Assembly: GCA_028023455.1 (NCBI GenBank)
Contig: JAQFVV010000182.1
Coordinates: forward strand, 2,170,001 to 2,234,000
From: Epiperipatus broadwayi
Lineage: Eukaryota; Onychophora; Udeonychophora; Euonychophora; Peripatidae
Reading direction: 5' to 3'
DNA length: 64,000 nt
Of the stretch, positions 1 through 12,110 are shown piece by piece (within the stretch, counting starts at the first letter, position 1; each line of letters starts with the position of its first letter). Position numbers and translations under genes: made by a program. Under the pieces are notes generated by a model that searched no databases, was not told the DNA's origin, and saw only the letters and a list, made by a program, of their open reading frames with translations.

Positions 1-925
1 ATAAATAATCTGAAAGATAGATTCGTATTTCTATAACATTTCTATGACTTTGATTTCAATTTCAAAAAAAGCAAATGATGGATATGGAAAAATAACGATT
101 GAGAGATCATAGTGTTTTTTTTTTTTTGTATATAAGATTTTTTTTTTGTTTTTCAATTTCTTCAAAAACAAATTGAGATATCATTGTATTTTAGTATGTG
201 TTAGTAGTCATTAAAATATTACTTTTTATGTAATCTTGAAAGAAAGCCTAATGACATTTAAATTCCTAAATTAATGTCTAACTTAGGTGAGTGTTTTGTT
301 CTATTTTATCTTTAATCACTTTTTCCTAAAAAAAGTTTGTCTGAAATCAACTGATGTGAAATTTGCAACGTATGGTGATCCTTCCAAATCCATAATCTTT
401 TATTCTATGCGTAATGATATATAATATGTTAACACACATGTATGTAAGTAAAATATATTAATTTTTTTTAACATCCTATTGAAACGGAAACCTTCCAATT
501 CCTATCTGTTTCACCATCAACCTAATGACCTGCTCGTCTGATCTAGTTTCAAACCTATTTTAAAAGTCAAAATATTATAAATTCAAGAGCGGTTAAATTT
601 GCTATTATTGCCGCCTAAATGGCATTAATTCGTTCACATACGAAGGTACGCTATAGTTAGACAGGACTGATAAAATTATAGTATAGAAATGCTCATAATT
701 TGTTATAAAATGTTTTATTAATTTATAAGTTAATTCTGAATTTTATATTTGTATGTGAATGGATAATCTAATCTATATAGGGGTGGCGTGAAGATAAAAT
801 ATATTTTAAAGTTTATTATAAAAAAAAAAAGTATATCAAATGTTTTTATATTTAAAAACGGTTTTCTGATATTTAATATAAATAACAAAATAAAGGTTTG
901 TTTAAAATCTGTCAAAATTATTTTC
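1..925. other. AT-rich DNA, no gene seen
   Basis: Very AT-rich sequence with homopolymer runs. All frames close quickly, and I see no splice-site pair around a plausible exon. No repeat family found elsewhere in the window was recognised here. Confidence 0.6.
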
Positions 926-1021
926 TAAAAAAAAAAAAAAAAAAGTATTTTAAAAGAAAAGTTTTTTTTTTTTGTAAAAAAAAAAAAAAGTATTTTAAAA
1001 GAAAAGTTTTTTTTTTTTGTA
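926..1021. repeat. 45-bp tandem repeat, two units
   Basis: Two adjacent units each consist of a poly-A run, the core GTATTTTAAAAGAAAAG and a run of 12 T followed by GT. The cores start at 945 and 990, a spacing of 45 bp, and are identical. Unequal crossover or replication slippage in a simple AT sequence explains this. Confidence 0.85.
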
Positions 1022-4000
1022 AACCAGAAAGTAAATGGTAACCACACCTGCATTGGGCAAAAGTAAAAAACTATTTTTACTAATTAAAGTTGTTTACAGG
1101 GAAAAAAAAGACTTTACCATAAATCAGGAAACCGTTACTATCTGCTAAGCCATATAAATTAATAACACCTAAAAATTTAATTGAAAAATTGGAATTAAAG
1201 TATATAATTTATGTATATTTAATTAAGTTTTTAAAGCTAACGAAATTTTAACACCTCAGAGACATTATCAATAGATCAAATTGTTTATTTAATTAAAAGC
1301 CATTTGGTCCTGAGGCAAACGGAATTCCTGAAGGTGTTATGGCTTAGGAGGTGGAAAATATAAATAGGGCATAAATTTAAGCTCATGAATGAGGAGACTC
1401 CATTTTGAAGAACTATTGCATTAGAAGTTATGTCAGCTATTAATTGTGCAATGCCCTGCTAAGAAAGGCGAATTTTACTGTTTTCTCCATCATGGAAACG
1501 TCTAAGTTTGGTCCATCCAAGGCCGCCGCAAGAACCAACATGCAGCTAGAATAATCCTAACCGAAAAAATTCAAAAGGAAGATGCCATAAGCTGCCAAAG
1601 AAATTCGCCTTCACTCCAGCCATTCAAGCCATGTAATTAAATTAAAATCGCAGAATTCTGTGTTAATCCTTATTAATTATTCTTTTAGTTAGCTAACTAT
1701 AAATCTCAATGTAACTATTTTAAATGTAAATTGTTCATGTTGAACATATGTCTAAAATTTCTACTTGAAAATAATATTTAAAGGAGGCTAAATGACCTAC
1801 TTTTGCTAATTTTGTTAATGTTCAGAGAGTTAAATTCTAACGTATAGTAATATTTAAAAAAAGGGATATTAAAGACCTACTTTTCTAATTTCTATTATTA
1901 AACTTAATATTTACTGTGTGAAATTAATCAGTGTTATATTTATTTTTTCTTTATTTTGCTTATTCTAAATAATAATTATGCCTTTACTTCAAAACAGCGA
2001 GCACTTAATTTCCAAATGTTATCGAGAAGATATTTATTTTAAATCTTCATATTATTCTATATTATAGTGTCTTTTGCTGCATGCTGTTTCCAAATCCTAT
2101 TTTAAATAATAGTGACCCTCTTGTGCTCATTATTTTATAAATTATTAATGATGTAAATTTTAAATGTGGCTCGTAAATTCAAAATTTGCAATATTTAATT
2201 ATTCTTAAATTAGAATAACCTCGAGTATATTTATAAGTATATTTGCCTATAAATTTATTTCGTAAATCCCTTAAATATACTTTCCCTCCTTAAGAGTTTT
2301 ATTAGCAGTAAATAATCTAATAGATTGAACGGGATAAAATAAAGTTTATATATATATATCTCCAGTCAGTAGCATATGTTTCTCTCATGCTACCTAAGAG
2401 TTGGTTCGTGTGTCAAGCTGATAAGCTATTGTTCAGGTATATTATAGTCTTAAATTTATATACAATATTCTTTGGCTTGGCGGATGTGATCTCTTATCTA
2501 TAAATAATTCTCGTTTTGCTGCTTTATTATATACGTATCTAAGATGGAGGCATGGTGAATCGGGTCATGCAGTTGCAGCCTGAGCTAAAGGCCAGGTGAC
2601 CACATAAGCCCCCCGCCTCTTATGAAAGAAATAGGTTCCTTACCCGCAGCATAACGGTTGGTTCCAAGGTACTGGCGCTTGGCGCAAGAACCCTTGATAT
2701 CTTCATCCATCCGCAGAGCAACTTTTTATTATCTGTGTGTAGCGCATTTGGTAAAATCTCATAACCAACTCTACCTCTTTAATATTCTTCAGCATTTTCT
2801 GAAGTATTTTTTTTGAATACCCGTTGGATCTAAAGTTATTTGGGCTGGTCTATTTGCCCACTATTAAAATATGTGTAATAACTAAAATGCATAGTTAAGT
2901 TACTCCAGGTTTAGTCTAATTATCTAATAGCCACCGAACTTTGAATAAGAAATGGCATAATTATTGGATATAATATCATGATTGTTCTGAAATATATGCC
3001 ATCATGATAGCCAAAACTTGTTTTATTAAAGCATAAATGATTGTTATGCCAATACGCTTATTATTTGCATGTAAGAAAATCTGTTAGTTTTAAAGTCAAT
3101 CAAATGCCTGCATGCAATCGCATTTAATACGCTAAATAGTTATATATATATATTTTGGTTATGCTAGATTATTTATAATTGTCAATAAATGTCATTTTAA
3201 ATTAACCTATACCCATTCCAACTCATTATTGATCCAATCCAATTCAATAATATTTAATTAATAAAGGCTGGTAAGACCCCTTTGTAATTTATATATAGTT
3301 AGATTAATCATTTGAGCCATTTTGGGCCTGGAGTCTGATTGTTTCTACCTGACGTATGCCGGCCGTGAATAAAGGGATATGCTACATGCGACTTCAAGGT
3401 GGTTGTTCATAGGGTCTTGAGTTTTGGAGCATGGGTGAGTGAGTTGAAGTTTCGTCAGTTTCGAGGTCTTGCCATCTCCTACTGGTCAGTTTTGGTCTCT
3501 TTGCCTGGATTCTAAACTGTTACATGAATGGACAAACTTGACCGACACACTATGTTTTCATGTTTTATTTGTAAATTAAAGGAAAAAATCAAATTCATTA
3601 AATAACTAAATTAATAAGCTTAATTGTAATGAGCTGCTTGTTTCATGTATTTATTTAGTTCAATAGGTCTATGGAAAAAAGAAATCATTTAAAAACATCC
3701 TTTTCAATTTTTAAAAGTAAATTGCATTTAATTTTTAAATGGAAAAAACTTATTGAATAAGCTGACCTCCATTTTAAAAAAGGATGTAAAAAGGGAAAGG
3801 TGTTAATAAAAATAAAATGTTTTGATTTATTGTTTTAATTAGCTGTATAAAGTTTTGGTATGTATATAAAAATAAGCAGTTACAGTGTTTTAAAGATTCA
3901 TATTTTATTAATAAGTAAAATTTATATAGCATACAGAGCATTTATGTATAATGAAACCACTGGATCTGTCACATTTTTTTTAAGGATCTTTAGAGAATGA

Positions 4001-6600
4001 TATAAATTAATAGATATTAATTAGCTCATGCTTTGTTTATAATACTATTTATACAGACACTGAACCGAGATGCTTTTTAATATATATATTGTATACGGTC
4101 ATGTTTGTACATTCATGCAACCAAATCAAGAGTTTTGGCAAATTATTCCAAAGCTGATCTAGATGAGGGGTTGAGACCTCGAATCAGATCGCACTTTAGT
4201 TTCTTCAACACTCCATGATTTACTACCCTATGGATGACAGATATGGGGTTACATTCTGCCTCTTAGTTCACGTGCCGATAGAAGCAAAGGGTGGATATGA
4301 GACTCAAGGGAATAATGACTAAATTACTACTAAATTAATTAAACACACACACATGGCTGGCTAGATAATGCATTTATTAATAATATCAAAATGAATAGAT
4401 TTGGATAAGATTTAGGATGACTTGCAAATAACACACATTTATAAGTTTAATATCTTTAATTATTAAAATATAAGTAAATAATACAAAATATAAGTGCATT
4501 GGGATTTTACATTCGCAGGCGTTATACAATGAATGGATTTAGAACAAGGTCTCATCTTTATGATGCACTTTATAGTTTTAATTTAAAATTAATTATAATT
4601 ATTAATTTTGTCTATGGTTTATAATCATGCCTGAAATATGCTATGCTATTCCTATGAGGTATGCTAAGAGTTAAATTTACAAGAATGACAGACAGCAAAA
4701 TACAACATCAAAATTACATACTGAGCAGTAAATGTGCTCCCTATGCAGATTAATGTATATAAACTAGATTTAGTGTTGAGATGAATGCTGAACTAAAAAT
4801 CATTATGGAGGGACGAACTGATGATTGTAGCTTGGCGTCTGTAACCATAGTGTTAAAATGAAATTAAAGATTGCAGTACTAATTTATCTTTACTCATGAG
4901 CTTCAGTATCAAGTACTCTGTGCCCTAAAACCAAACGGCTTGCTACATTAATAAGAACAGTAAATTCAGGAGCTCGGATTGGCGATTCAAGTGTTCTGGC
5001 CTTCAACTCAGTAATGTGCTGGGTGCTCTAAACCTGAAATTATGGAGGGGATGGCCTTATTAATAGCAGACCCATCAGATATAGCAAGGCGTTATGCACT
5101 CTATGTGCTTTATAAAGATACATTTGCAGTACTTACAACAAATACTAATATGTATTCTTAATAACTAAATAAATATGCATAAATTATAGTTTCGTTCTGC
5201 GAAACTACCGCACCCCAGTTCATGGATTAGTATACATAAAACGTGCTAAAAAGGATTAATTAAAGTGATCTAGTTTACAAATTAAATCCAAATAGTTTAT
5301 ATCATAAACTAAGGAGGAGTAAAGCATATTTGGGACTTAATTATTTATAATATGCATTATAATATTCTTGTTATTAATTAACTAGACACAGTTTATCAAC
5401 AGGCAAACCTTAATTATGGTAAGCTAAAACAGCAGCTTAACTAACATATATATGTGTATGCCGAAGAGCAGCATAAATCAATTACAAGAGAGCTAATCAT
5501 CTCTCTAAAATGGCTAATATTAGTCATCTCCGCTTTGAATCATGGCATATCATAAATATCAATGAAATAAACAAAATAAAAGAATGGGCATGATTGCAGA
5601 TTAGGATAGTATAGATATATAAAATAATAACTGATTACAGTTATTATGTTAGAATTGTTAAATTAGAATTTCATTTAAGATAGGCAAGATTGCTACAATT
5701 ATTATTAATTTTAAAATTACATTAAATTATATTACAGAGTTTAGTTTAATTTTTATTAGAAAATATTTAGAAGTTATAAATTGTGAACATTCAATTATAT
5801 AGCTAGCCTAGAAACTTTAAGAATACATTAAATTAAAATTTATGTTAAAGAGCTCTGTGGGAAGAAATGCTACCGATCTTCTAGCTAGGGGTCCTTCATG
5901 GCATTTGGCCTTGGCATTCTTCATGGGCTGCTTCTTCTTGGCAGGCTATTGGTCTTGAACTCCTTCATTCTTATAGATCATTTTCTGAAGGAAGATGGCA
6001 AAGATTAGGCCTTCTAGCCACTTGTTTCCATTGTAAAATCGAGGATAGCCTCTGGCAGCAACTGAATCATTAATTTAAGAAAGTGAACCCCTAACTCTTT
6101 GATTCTCCCTGCAAAAGCCATGAACTTGTTCACAGTTTATAAAATTTTAATCTTAAGTTTTAACATAGTTTCATTAACTTCAGAAAAGACAAAAGCAAAA
6201 TATTCATAAAATAGTACAGTTTGACTGCTTTTCTTTTGTTAGAAAATCTATTTTGGAATTTATTTAAAAAATCTGCTCTTGGTTCCCACAAAATTAAACC
6301 AGGTGTATGATGTGAGATTTTTCAAGAAACGGGCGATCTTTTAAGTCAACCGTTTGCTTCAGCTGATTGGTTGAAATTTTTTGTTCTTTTTTAAATTACA
6401 CAAAAACTATAAGCTTGACATCAACAGAAATTCGAGCATTCAATACTCCTTTCTATTAGTTTTCAAATGATTTATCTTACATTGATATCGGATGAAATTT
6501 GAATTTTTACAATATTTTAAAATTAGATGAATTTATTTTTTTTATTTTCTGGTCAATTTGCTAGTTTACATGAGGTGTTAAAGGCAGAAAATCTTTATCG
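1022..6600. other. Anonymous non-coding stretch with GC-richer scraps
   Basis: No supportable gene in either strand. The stretch is less homopolymeric than the rest of the window. It has GC-richer islands near 1480-1640, 2540-2720, 3300-3560, 4140-4330, 4920-5060 and 5850-6080. The islands at 2540-2720 and 3300-3560 share short motifs with a segment near 15480-15690, for example GGTTGG...CAAGGTACT and TTGACCG.CACAC, so they may be remains of an old dispersed repeat. I could not assign that repeat to a known class. Confidence 0.4.
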
Positions 6601-6690
6601 GCCTTATAACCCTAATATAATGGATTAAAAATAAGCTGATATTTCGGATATGAAGGTCTTAAACGCGACAAACATAATCGCGGAATATGG

Positions 6691-6835
6691 TAAGTTATTA
6701 ATTTTAGTTTTTAATATTTTAAATTTTTTAAAATTATTTGATAAATGGTATATTAATTTGTTTGTGTTCGTATTGGTGTGTGTACTATAAAAATTATATA
6801 ATATCAAATCATTTATGCTCTTTATTACACAAATA
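6691..6835. repeat. 145-bp direct repeat, left copy flanking the RTE LINE
   Basis: Runs from TAAGTTATTAATTTTA to the TGCTCTTTATTA area. It matches 9688-9830 over its whole length with scattered substitutions and small indels. This copy lies about 45 bp outside the 3' end of the RTE element at 6882-9650. No other copy was noticed, so it may be a local duplication rather than a dispersed family. Confidence 0.8.
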
Positions 6836-7109
6836 TTTGAAATACAGGTACTCTTCACATACCTGGAGCCTAGTTGTAAATATCATCATCATCATCATCA
6901 TCATTAACCATTATCAATCCACTGCAGGATGAAGGTCTCTCCAAGTTCAATCCATCTTTTCCGATCTTTAGCTTCCATTCTCCACACCACCCCTGCACAT
7001 TTTCTTATTTCATCCATCCATCTCACATGTGGCTCTTTCTGGGTCTTTTACAATCTCTTGGAACCCAGTTTAAAATTTCAATTGTCCATCTATTATCATC
7101 TCTTCTAGC

Positions 7110-8060
7110 AATATGTCTAGCCCAACTCCACTTCAGTCTTAATTTTTTCAAGGAGATCAGTAACACCTGTTTGTTCTCTTACCCATATATTGCGTTTTCG
7201 ATCTTTTGTTACTCCCAACATGCATCTCTCCATACTTCTTTGAGTGGTTTGAAGTCTCTGTATTGCTCTTCTATTAAGTGTCCCAAGTCTCAGATCCATA
7301 AGTAAGAACTGGCAAAACACATTTATTAAAAACTTTCCTTTTCAAACACATAGGCATATTTCCTTTTAGTATCAAGTTATTTTTACCAAAAGCACTCCAA
7401 CCAAGTTTAATTCTATGATTAATTTCATCCATTATGTTTCCATCTGTATTAATAATCTGACCAAGGTATTTGTAACTTAACTTTTTTTAATTCATCATAA
7501 TCAATCTTTATTTTCATATTATGAGAAAATCTATTAAACATTACTTTAGTCTTTTTAACATTTATCTTTAGTCCTACTTTCCTACTTTCATCTGATAACT
7601 CCTGCAACATTTCCTGTAACTCTAAAGCATTATTTGCAAAAACAACTACATCATCTGCAAAATCTAAATGACTTAAATAATCTCCATTTACTTTCACTCC
7701 TTTAGCTTCCCATTTTAATCCACAAAATACTTCTTGCAGCAAAAAAGTTTTGGAGATATGGAATCACCCTGTCTTACACCCTTTTCAATGTTGATTTTCC
7801 TACTATCATTATGAAATCTAATTGCTGCTGTTGCATTTTTATAAATATTCTTTAAAATATGACAATATCCTGGATCTATACCTTGATGATCCAATGCTTT
7901 AATCATTGAAGAAATGTTTATAGAATCAAATGCCTTTTCATAATCTACAAACCCTAAGCATAATGGTAACTCATATTCATTTGTCCTTTCTATAACTTCT
8001 CTCAATACCTGGATATGATCTACTGTACTAAAACCACTTTTAAATCCAACTTGTTCTCTT
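7110..8060 (-). pseudogene. RTE reverse transcriptase and C-terminal region, broken
   Basis: On the minus strand the fragments show the reverse-transcriptase landmarks in order. FVDYEKAFDSI (motif A, catalytic Asp) and GVRQGDSISPKLF (motif B) lie in the piece 8005-7715. LDFADDVVVFA (motif C, catalytic Asp pair) lies in 7742-7449. The RTE-type tail MDLRLGTLNRRAIQRLQ...RNIWVREQTGVTDLLEKI lies in 7320-7117. The pieces are in different frames, so no functional polymerase can be made. In life the enzyme copies element RNA at a nicked target. Compared with the copy at 51.5-53.3 kb, this one keeps the catalytic FADD. Confidence 0.88.
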
Positions 8061-8487
8061 GGTTGGTGGAAGTCCAGTGTTCTCTGTAGACGAGTTGTAA
8101 TTATCTTAGTAAAAATTTTGTATAAAACTGATAAAAGACTGATAGGTCTGTAATTTCTAATATCTTCTTTATCACCTTTTTTAAATATTAATATTAATAC
8201 TGCATTCTTCTAATCTTCTGGTACATCTTTATCATTTAGACATTTGGAATATAACTTTGCTAAAAATTTTTCTATTTCTTCACCTGCTTCTTTTAATATA
8301 TCAATTATAACTTCATCATTACTTGGAGCCTTCCCTTTCTTCATAAATTTAATTGCATGTCTCACTTCCTCATTCAACCTTCTGGGCAATTCAGAAGATA
8401 TAATAGGTATAGGAGGTACTTGTTCTTTATTACTATATAATTCGTGATAGAAGTCTTCTTACACATTTCATGATGTCATCTCTCTTT

Positions 8488-9640
8488 TTAGTAATAATGC
8501 CATCTTTTTTTTTTTATTGCAGATATAAATTTCCTACCAATACCAAAATGTTGGTTTACACTCTTTAGACTTTTATTTTCTTCTACAGCTTTCCTTGCTA
8601 GTTCACAATTATACTTTCTTATATCATTTTCAACTCTTTTCTGCACCATTTTACAAAATTCGAGATATTCAATCCTCCTTAATGCATCATTTTTGTACAT
8701 CTTCATATTCCTTCTTTTCTTCATAAATTCTCTAGTCTCAGTAGAAATTTTATTGGTCAATTGCTGCTTTTTTCTACCAGCTATCTTTGTTGCAGTTTTT
8801 AAAAGTGTATCAGTTATTTTCCTATTAATTTCATTCAAATCTGAATCATGTTCAAAATCTACTAATACTTGAAACCGATTTGTAAGTTCTAATTTAAATT
8901 CATTAGAATGTTTCTGGAGATTAGGAATATCAACTGTAAATATTGTTTTTCTTAATAATTTTTGTCTTTCTAGTTTTGCATTAACATGTATCTTACATCT
9001 TAGTAATCGATGATCACTTCCTGTGTTAAATTTATTAAGAACATTACAATCTTGAAATATGTATTTTCTGTTAGTCAAAATATAATCTAATTCTGCTATA
9101 CCTTAATTTGGATGCTTCCATGTCCATTTCCTTTTAACCTTTTTCTCAAAAAAAGAATTCATAATATAAGGTTTTTCTTTTTCTGCAAACTCCACAAATC
9201 TACGTCCGCTCTCATTTCTATTACCATAACCAAAATTACCTACAGCATTTTCGTCTTTCATTTGTTTACCAATGCTAGCATTAAAGTCTCCCATTACAAT
9301 TTTAAAATGTTGTTTATTCTGATCAAAAGCCTTTGGTACATCCATATAAAAATCTTCTACTACTTCATCACTATGAGAACTTGTTGGGGCATAAACCTGA
9401 ATTATCTGCATTTGGTATCTGCTATTAAGTTGTAAACTAATCTTGCCACCTTGTCCGATACACCATCAATCTCCACAATGTTATTCTTCCATTTTTTATT
9501 TATAATGAATCCTACTCCACTTGTATTTCCAATATTTGTGCCTTTAGTAGAGTACATGTCCACTCTTTAAATAAATTGTCTCTTCATCTTTTCTTCTAAT
9601 TTCACAAAGTCCAATAATGTCCCATTTAATATAAGATATA
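8488..9640 (-). pseudogene. RTE endonuclease (APE/EEP type) and linker, broken
   Basis: The minus strand encodes an exonuclease-endonuclease-phosphatase domain. It begins with WDIIGLCEIRR near 9620, where the Glu matches the metal-binding position of the family. It continues in another frame with VYAPTSSHSDE, then MGDFNASIGKQ (the GDFNA block) and NGYGNRN-like sequence in 9411-9103. A linker follows at 9078-8488 and includes SDHRLL (the family's SDH box), placed near the start of that piece. The first roughly 30 residues of the domain are absent at the 5' truncation. Stops and frameshifts separate the pieces. The domain would nick target DNA during retrotransposition. Confidence 0.85.
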
Positions 9641-9687
9641 CAGTATCCAAACTCAAATATAACAAAAGTTGTTTTGCAAAATATCGT

Positions 9688-9830
9688 TAAGTTATTAATT
9701 TTAATTTTTAATATTTTAAATTTTTTAAAATTATTTGATAAATGGTATATTAATTTGTTTGCTTTTGTATTAGTGTGTGTGTACTATATAAATTATATAT
9801 TAAATCTTTTATGCTCTTTATTATATAGTA
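9688..9830. repeat. 145-bp direct repeat, right copy flanking the RTE LINE
   Basis: Partner of 6691-6835, lying about 40 bp outside the 5' end of the RTE element. A shorter repeat (TCAAATATAACAA..GTTGTTTT) also flanks this copy on both sides, near 9655 and 9838. Confidence 0.8.
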
Positions 9831-10550
9831 TATAAATTCAAATATAACAAGTTGTTTTTGTAGTGTAAACTTGGGTATAGACATAATGATTCTCAAAAGA
9901 TATATGTTTATATTTGTATTAGTGTGGTTCTTGCATTGTGTTTGTATAACAAGTGATGATTTACATATATAGAGCAGTGCAATGTAAATTTTAAAAACTG
10001 ATGATCTAATGTACAGAAAGATTGCAGTTGATAAAGCAATCACAAAATTTACTGGGCATAGTACTATGTGAAAATATAAACACTTAAAACCAATAAAGAA
10101 TTTCAAATGGTATGTGTATAGTGGTAGCCACAATGATTATGCATATGCCACATGGAATTTTATGCAGGCAAAGAATCAATTTCTTATTCTTGCCTATGCC
10201 TTGATACTTATGCTGTGGAGTCAGTAGTTTTGCCACATCTTGCATCACATTATTTTCAAGTCTATAGCTAGCAAATGAGCTATATGTAAATAAATTATAT
10301 CTCTGTGGGACAGTAAATATAAGATAGCATCACTGGTGTGCATAAAGAATATAAACATCACTGATGTACACAAAAAATATAAATTGAAGAGATGAAACTC
10401 ATTTTATCAGTGATACAGACAGTAGCCTACAATTAATAGTTTTAGATAGACAAGAAGCTAATTGCTATGATGACAAATGCATATCCATCTTCTGGAAATG
10501 ATTTGTTTTGTAATGGATATTTTAGATAAAGTGGGGAGAAGAAATATATT

Positions 10551-10829
10551 AATGGGGTTTATGAGATAGAATGTAGAAAATGTAAAGATAAAGGGATTAC
10601 AAATATGTTGCTGAGACGAAAAATTCAGTATATACTAGATTAAAACAACAAATATGATAGAGGATCACCGGTATATATGCATTTTATGGAGACAGGTCAT
10701 AAACTAGAAAAAGAGAATATTAGAATGATAAGTTATGCAAGTAGTAGGAGGGATTGAAAAATAAAGGAGGCAATTTTAATAAAGAAGATAAATCCTAATA
10801 TTAATAGAGAAAGTGGTTTAAAAATTATC
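10551..10829 (+). pseudogene. Penelope-like element GIY-YIG endonuclease fragment
   Basis: Conceptual reading in two frames gives GVYEIECRKCKDKG, then KYVAETKNSVYTRLKQQ. A last frame gives GSPVYMHFMETGHK...ISYASSRRD and KIKEAILIKKINPNINR. This is the layout of the Penelope-type GIY-YIG endonuclease: a GIY-like start (GVY), a Cys pair just after it, a YIG-like block (here YVA, so altered), an H..ETGH block, and a KIKEA..I...P.(L/I)NR ending. A frameshift near 10600 and in-frame stops make it non-functional. The family is known to combine this nuclease with a reverse transcriptase; no convincing RT remains upstream. A degenerate hammerhead-like motif near 12000 fits a 3' terminal repeat of the same element. 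Confidence 0.65.
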
Positions 10830-10889
10830 TTTGTATAAAAGTAAATAAAATAAACAATGAAAACTAATCAGAAATATAATAAGTAGTTT

Positions 10890-11486
10890 GTATAATAGAT
10901 AATAGAGGGAGCCCTATATAGATAAAAAAAGAATAGATATATAAATAAAGGATAGGGAGTTAGAGAGATGGAGAAATAGTATGGAAAGTAAAAAGAGTTT
11001 AAATATATATAGAAATAAACAGAATATTAGGTGCGAGTTAATATATGATAATAGTAAGGAAAGTAGTTTATTATTTAAGGCTCGAACAGGATCTTTAGCT
11101 ACAAGAGAATATACATGTAAAGGGAAAAATATGGGTGATTTATTTTGTAAATTATGTAAAGAAGGAATAGAAAATATTAGGCATTTGTTAGTTGAATGGA
11201 AATGCATGAAAACAGAAAGGGTACATATAATGAAGTTGTGGAAAAATAAATATGAAAAGAGTGATTATACAGAAAATGAATTATTGGTTTTTATGCTCGG
11301 TTTGGGAAAAGATAAGGGGGATTTAGATATAAAGGCTATAGAGTTGACAAAGTTTATGTTGTGGAAATGGGATGGAGCAGAATATGGGAAAATTTAGAGT
11401 CAGAAATGGAAAATAAAGTGGCTAACAGGTTTATCTGGGCATAATTGCTGAGATATTCTTAAGCCACAGTACATCACATCACATCA
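10890..11486 (+). mobile_element. 3' tail of a second LINE family, copy 1
   Basis: This segment recurs at 32055-32405 (plus), 60855-61248 with 62429-62612 (minus) and 63190-63812 (minus). It encodes only the C-terminal end of a LINE ORF2 and a short 3' UTR with the shared phrase GTGGCTAACAGGTTT.TCTGGGC. It ends in a CACATCACATCA microsatellite tail near 11466-11483. Recurrent 5' truncation with a constant 3' end is the signature of LINE retrotransposition. The copy sits inside the Penelope-like relic. Confidence 0.75.
10981..11397 (+). pseudogene. LINE ORF2 C-terminal fragment with damaged CCHC knuckle
   Basis: An open stretch of 138 codons encodes the C-terminal end of a non-LTR retrotransposon ORF2. 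The key feature is the cysteine-histidine motif CKLC...IRHLLVEWKC. Sister copies read CKLC...IRHQLIECKC (C-x2-C-x8-H-x4-C), so in this copy the last Cys of the knuckle has become Trp. Such knuckles occur after the RT domain in many LINE clades and probably contact nucleic acid. The nominal ATG is internal to the ancestral ORF: homology with the minus-strand copy at 62.4-62.6 kb extends upstream of it. Not a host gene. Confidence 0.7.
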
Positions 11487-12110
11487 ATTAAAGTGTATTA
11501 TGGGATAGAAAATGTTGGAGTAAAGAATCTTAGTAGATAATAAGGTAAGAAGTAAAATAAAGATACATGTAAGAATTAAAATAATTTTATAAAAAATAAG
11601 TAAATGGAAGAAGCAGGAATAAAATAATGGTAAAATGGAATTAAGGAATGGAATAAGATAATTAAAAATTAAGGTAATAGGTGAAATGTAAAATAAAGTT
11701 AAATTTGTGAATATAGTAGTATGTAAAATAAGGTTAAATATATGAATATAACAATATAAAAAAGATTTCATTAATATTACATTGAATTTATAAAATTATG
11801 GCAAAAGAAAAAAGGTGAATAAATATAAATATGATAATAACTAAGAATAGAAATAAAGAGTAAAGTAGATTTTAAAGTTATATAATAGTAAGTGTTATGA
11901 ATAAAGTTATGTTAATAATTAAGTTGGTAAAATTGTAACAATTTAATAGATATATGTATGAAATATGTTTGCATTGATATGTTTAAATTTTTATAGATCT
12001 GATGAAGACTGTTAGGAACAATCACAATATTGTGTAATTCTTTCTAATAATCGATTGGCATCTTAATATTGGACCCACCAAAGATGTGTGTTTATGTATA
12101 GTATATGTTA
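11487..12110 (+). other. Possible 3' untranslated part of the Penelope-like relic
   Basis: No open frame of interest. Near 11999-12026 the plus strand reads CTGATGA, then a possible 7-bp stem (GACTGTT/AACAATC, 6 of 7 pairs). In a hammerhead this would be followed by GAAA, but here it reads ACAA. It is best read as a decayed hammerhead at the end of the Penelope-like element, and it would not be active. Confidence 0.35.

Larger units (their letters stand above)
6882..9650 (-). mobile_element. RTE-like non-LTR retrotransposon, 5'-truncated
   Basis: Read on the minus strand, the element carries an APE-type endonuclease (about 9640-9100), a linker (about 9080-8490), a reverse transcriptase (about 8060-7450) and a C-terminal domain down to about 6940. 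It ends in a (TGATGA)n tail at 6882-6903, a hallmark of RTE-clade elements, preceded by GGAGAGACCTTCATCCTGCA. The reading frame is broken into several pieces by stops and frameshifts, so the copy is dead. The 5' end stops inside the endonuclease, just upstream of the peptide WDIIGLCEIRR, which fits target-primed reverse transcription that aborted early. A second, shorter copy lies at 51515-53330. Confidence 0.9.

Noticed and set aside
11999-12040. Active hammerhead downstream of the Penelope-like relic
   Set aside because: The GAAA of the core is ACAA here, so only a decayed trace is claimed.
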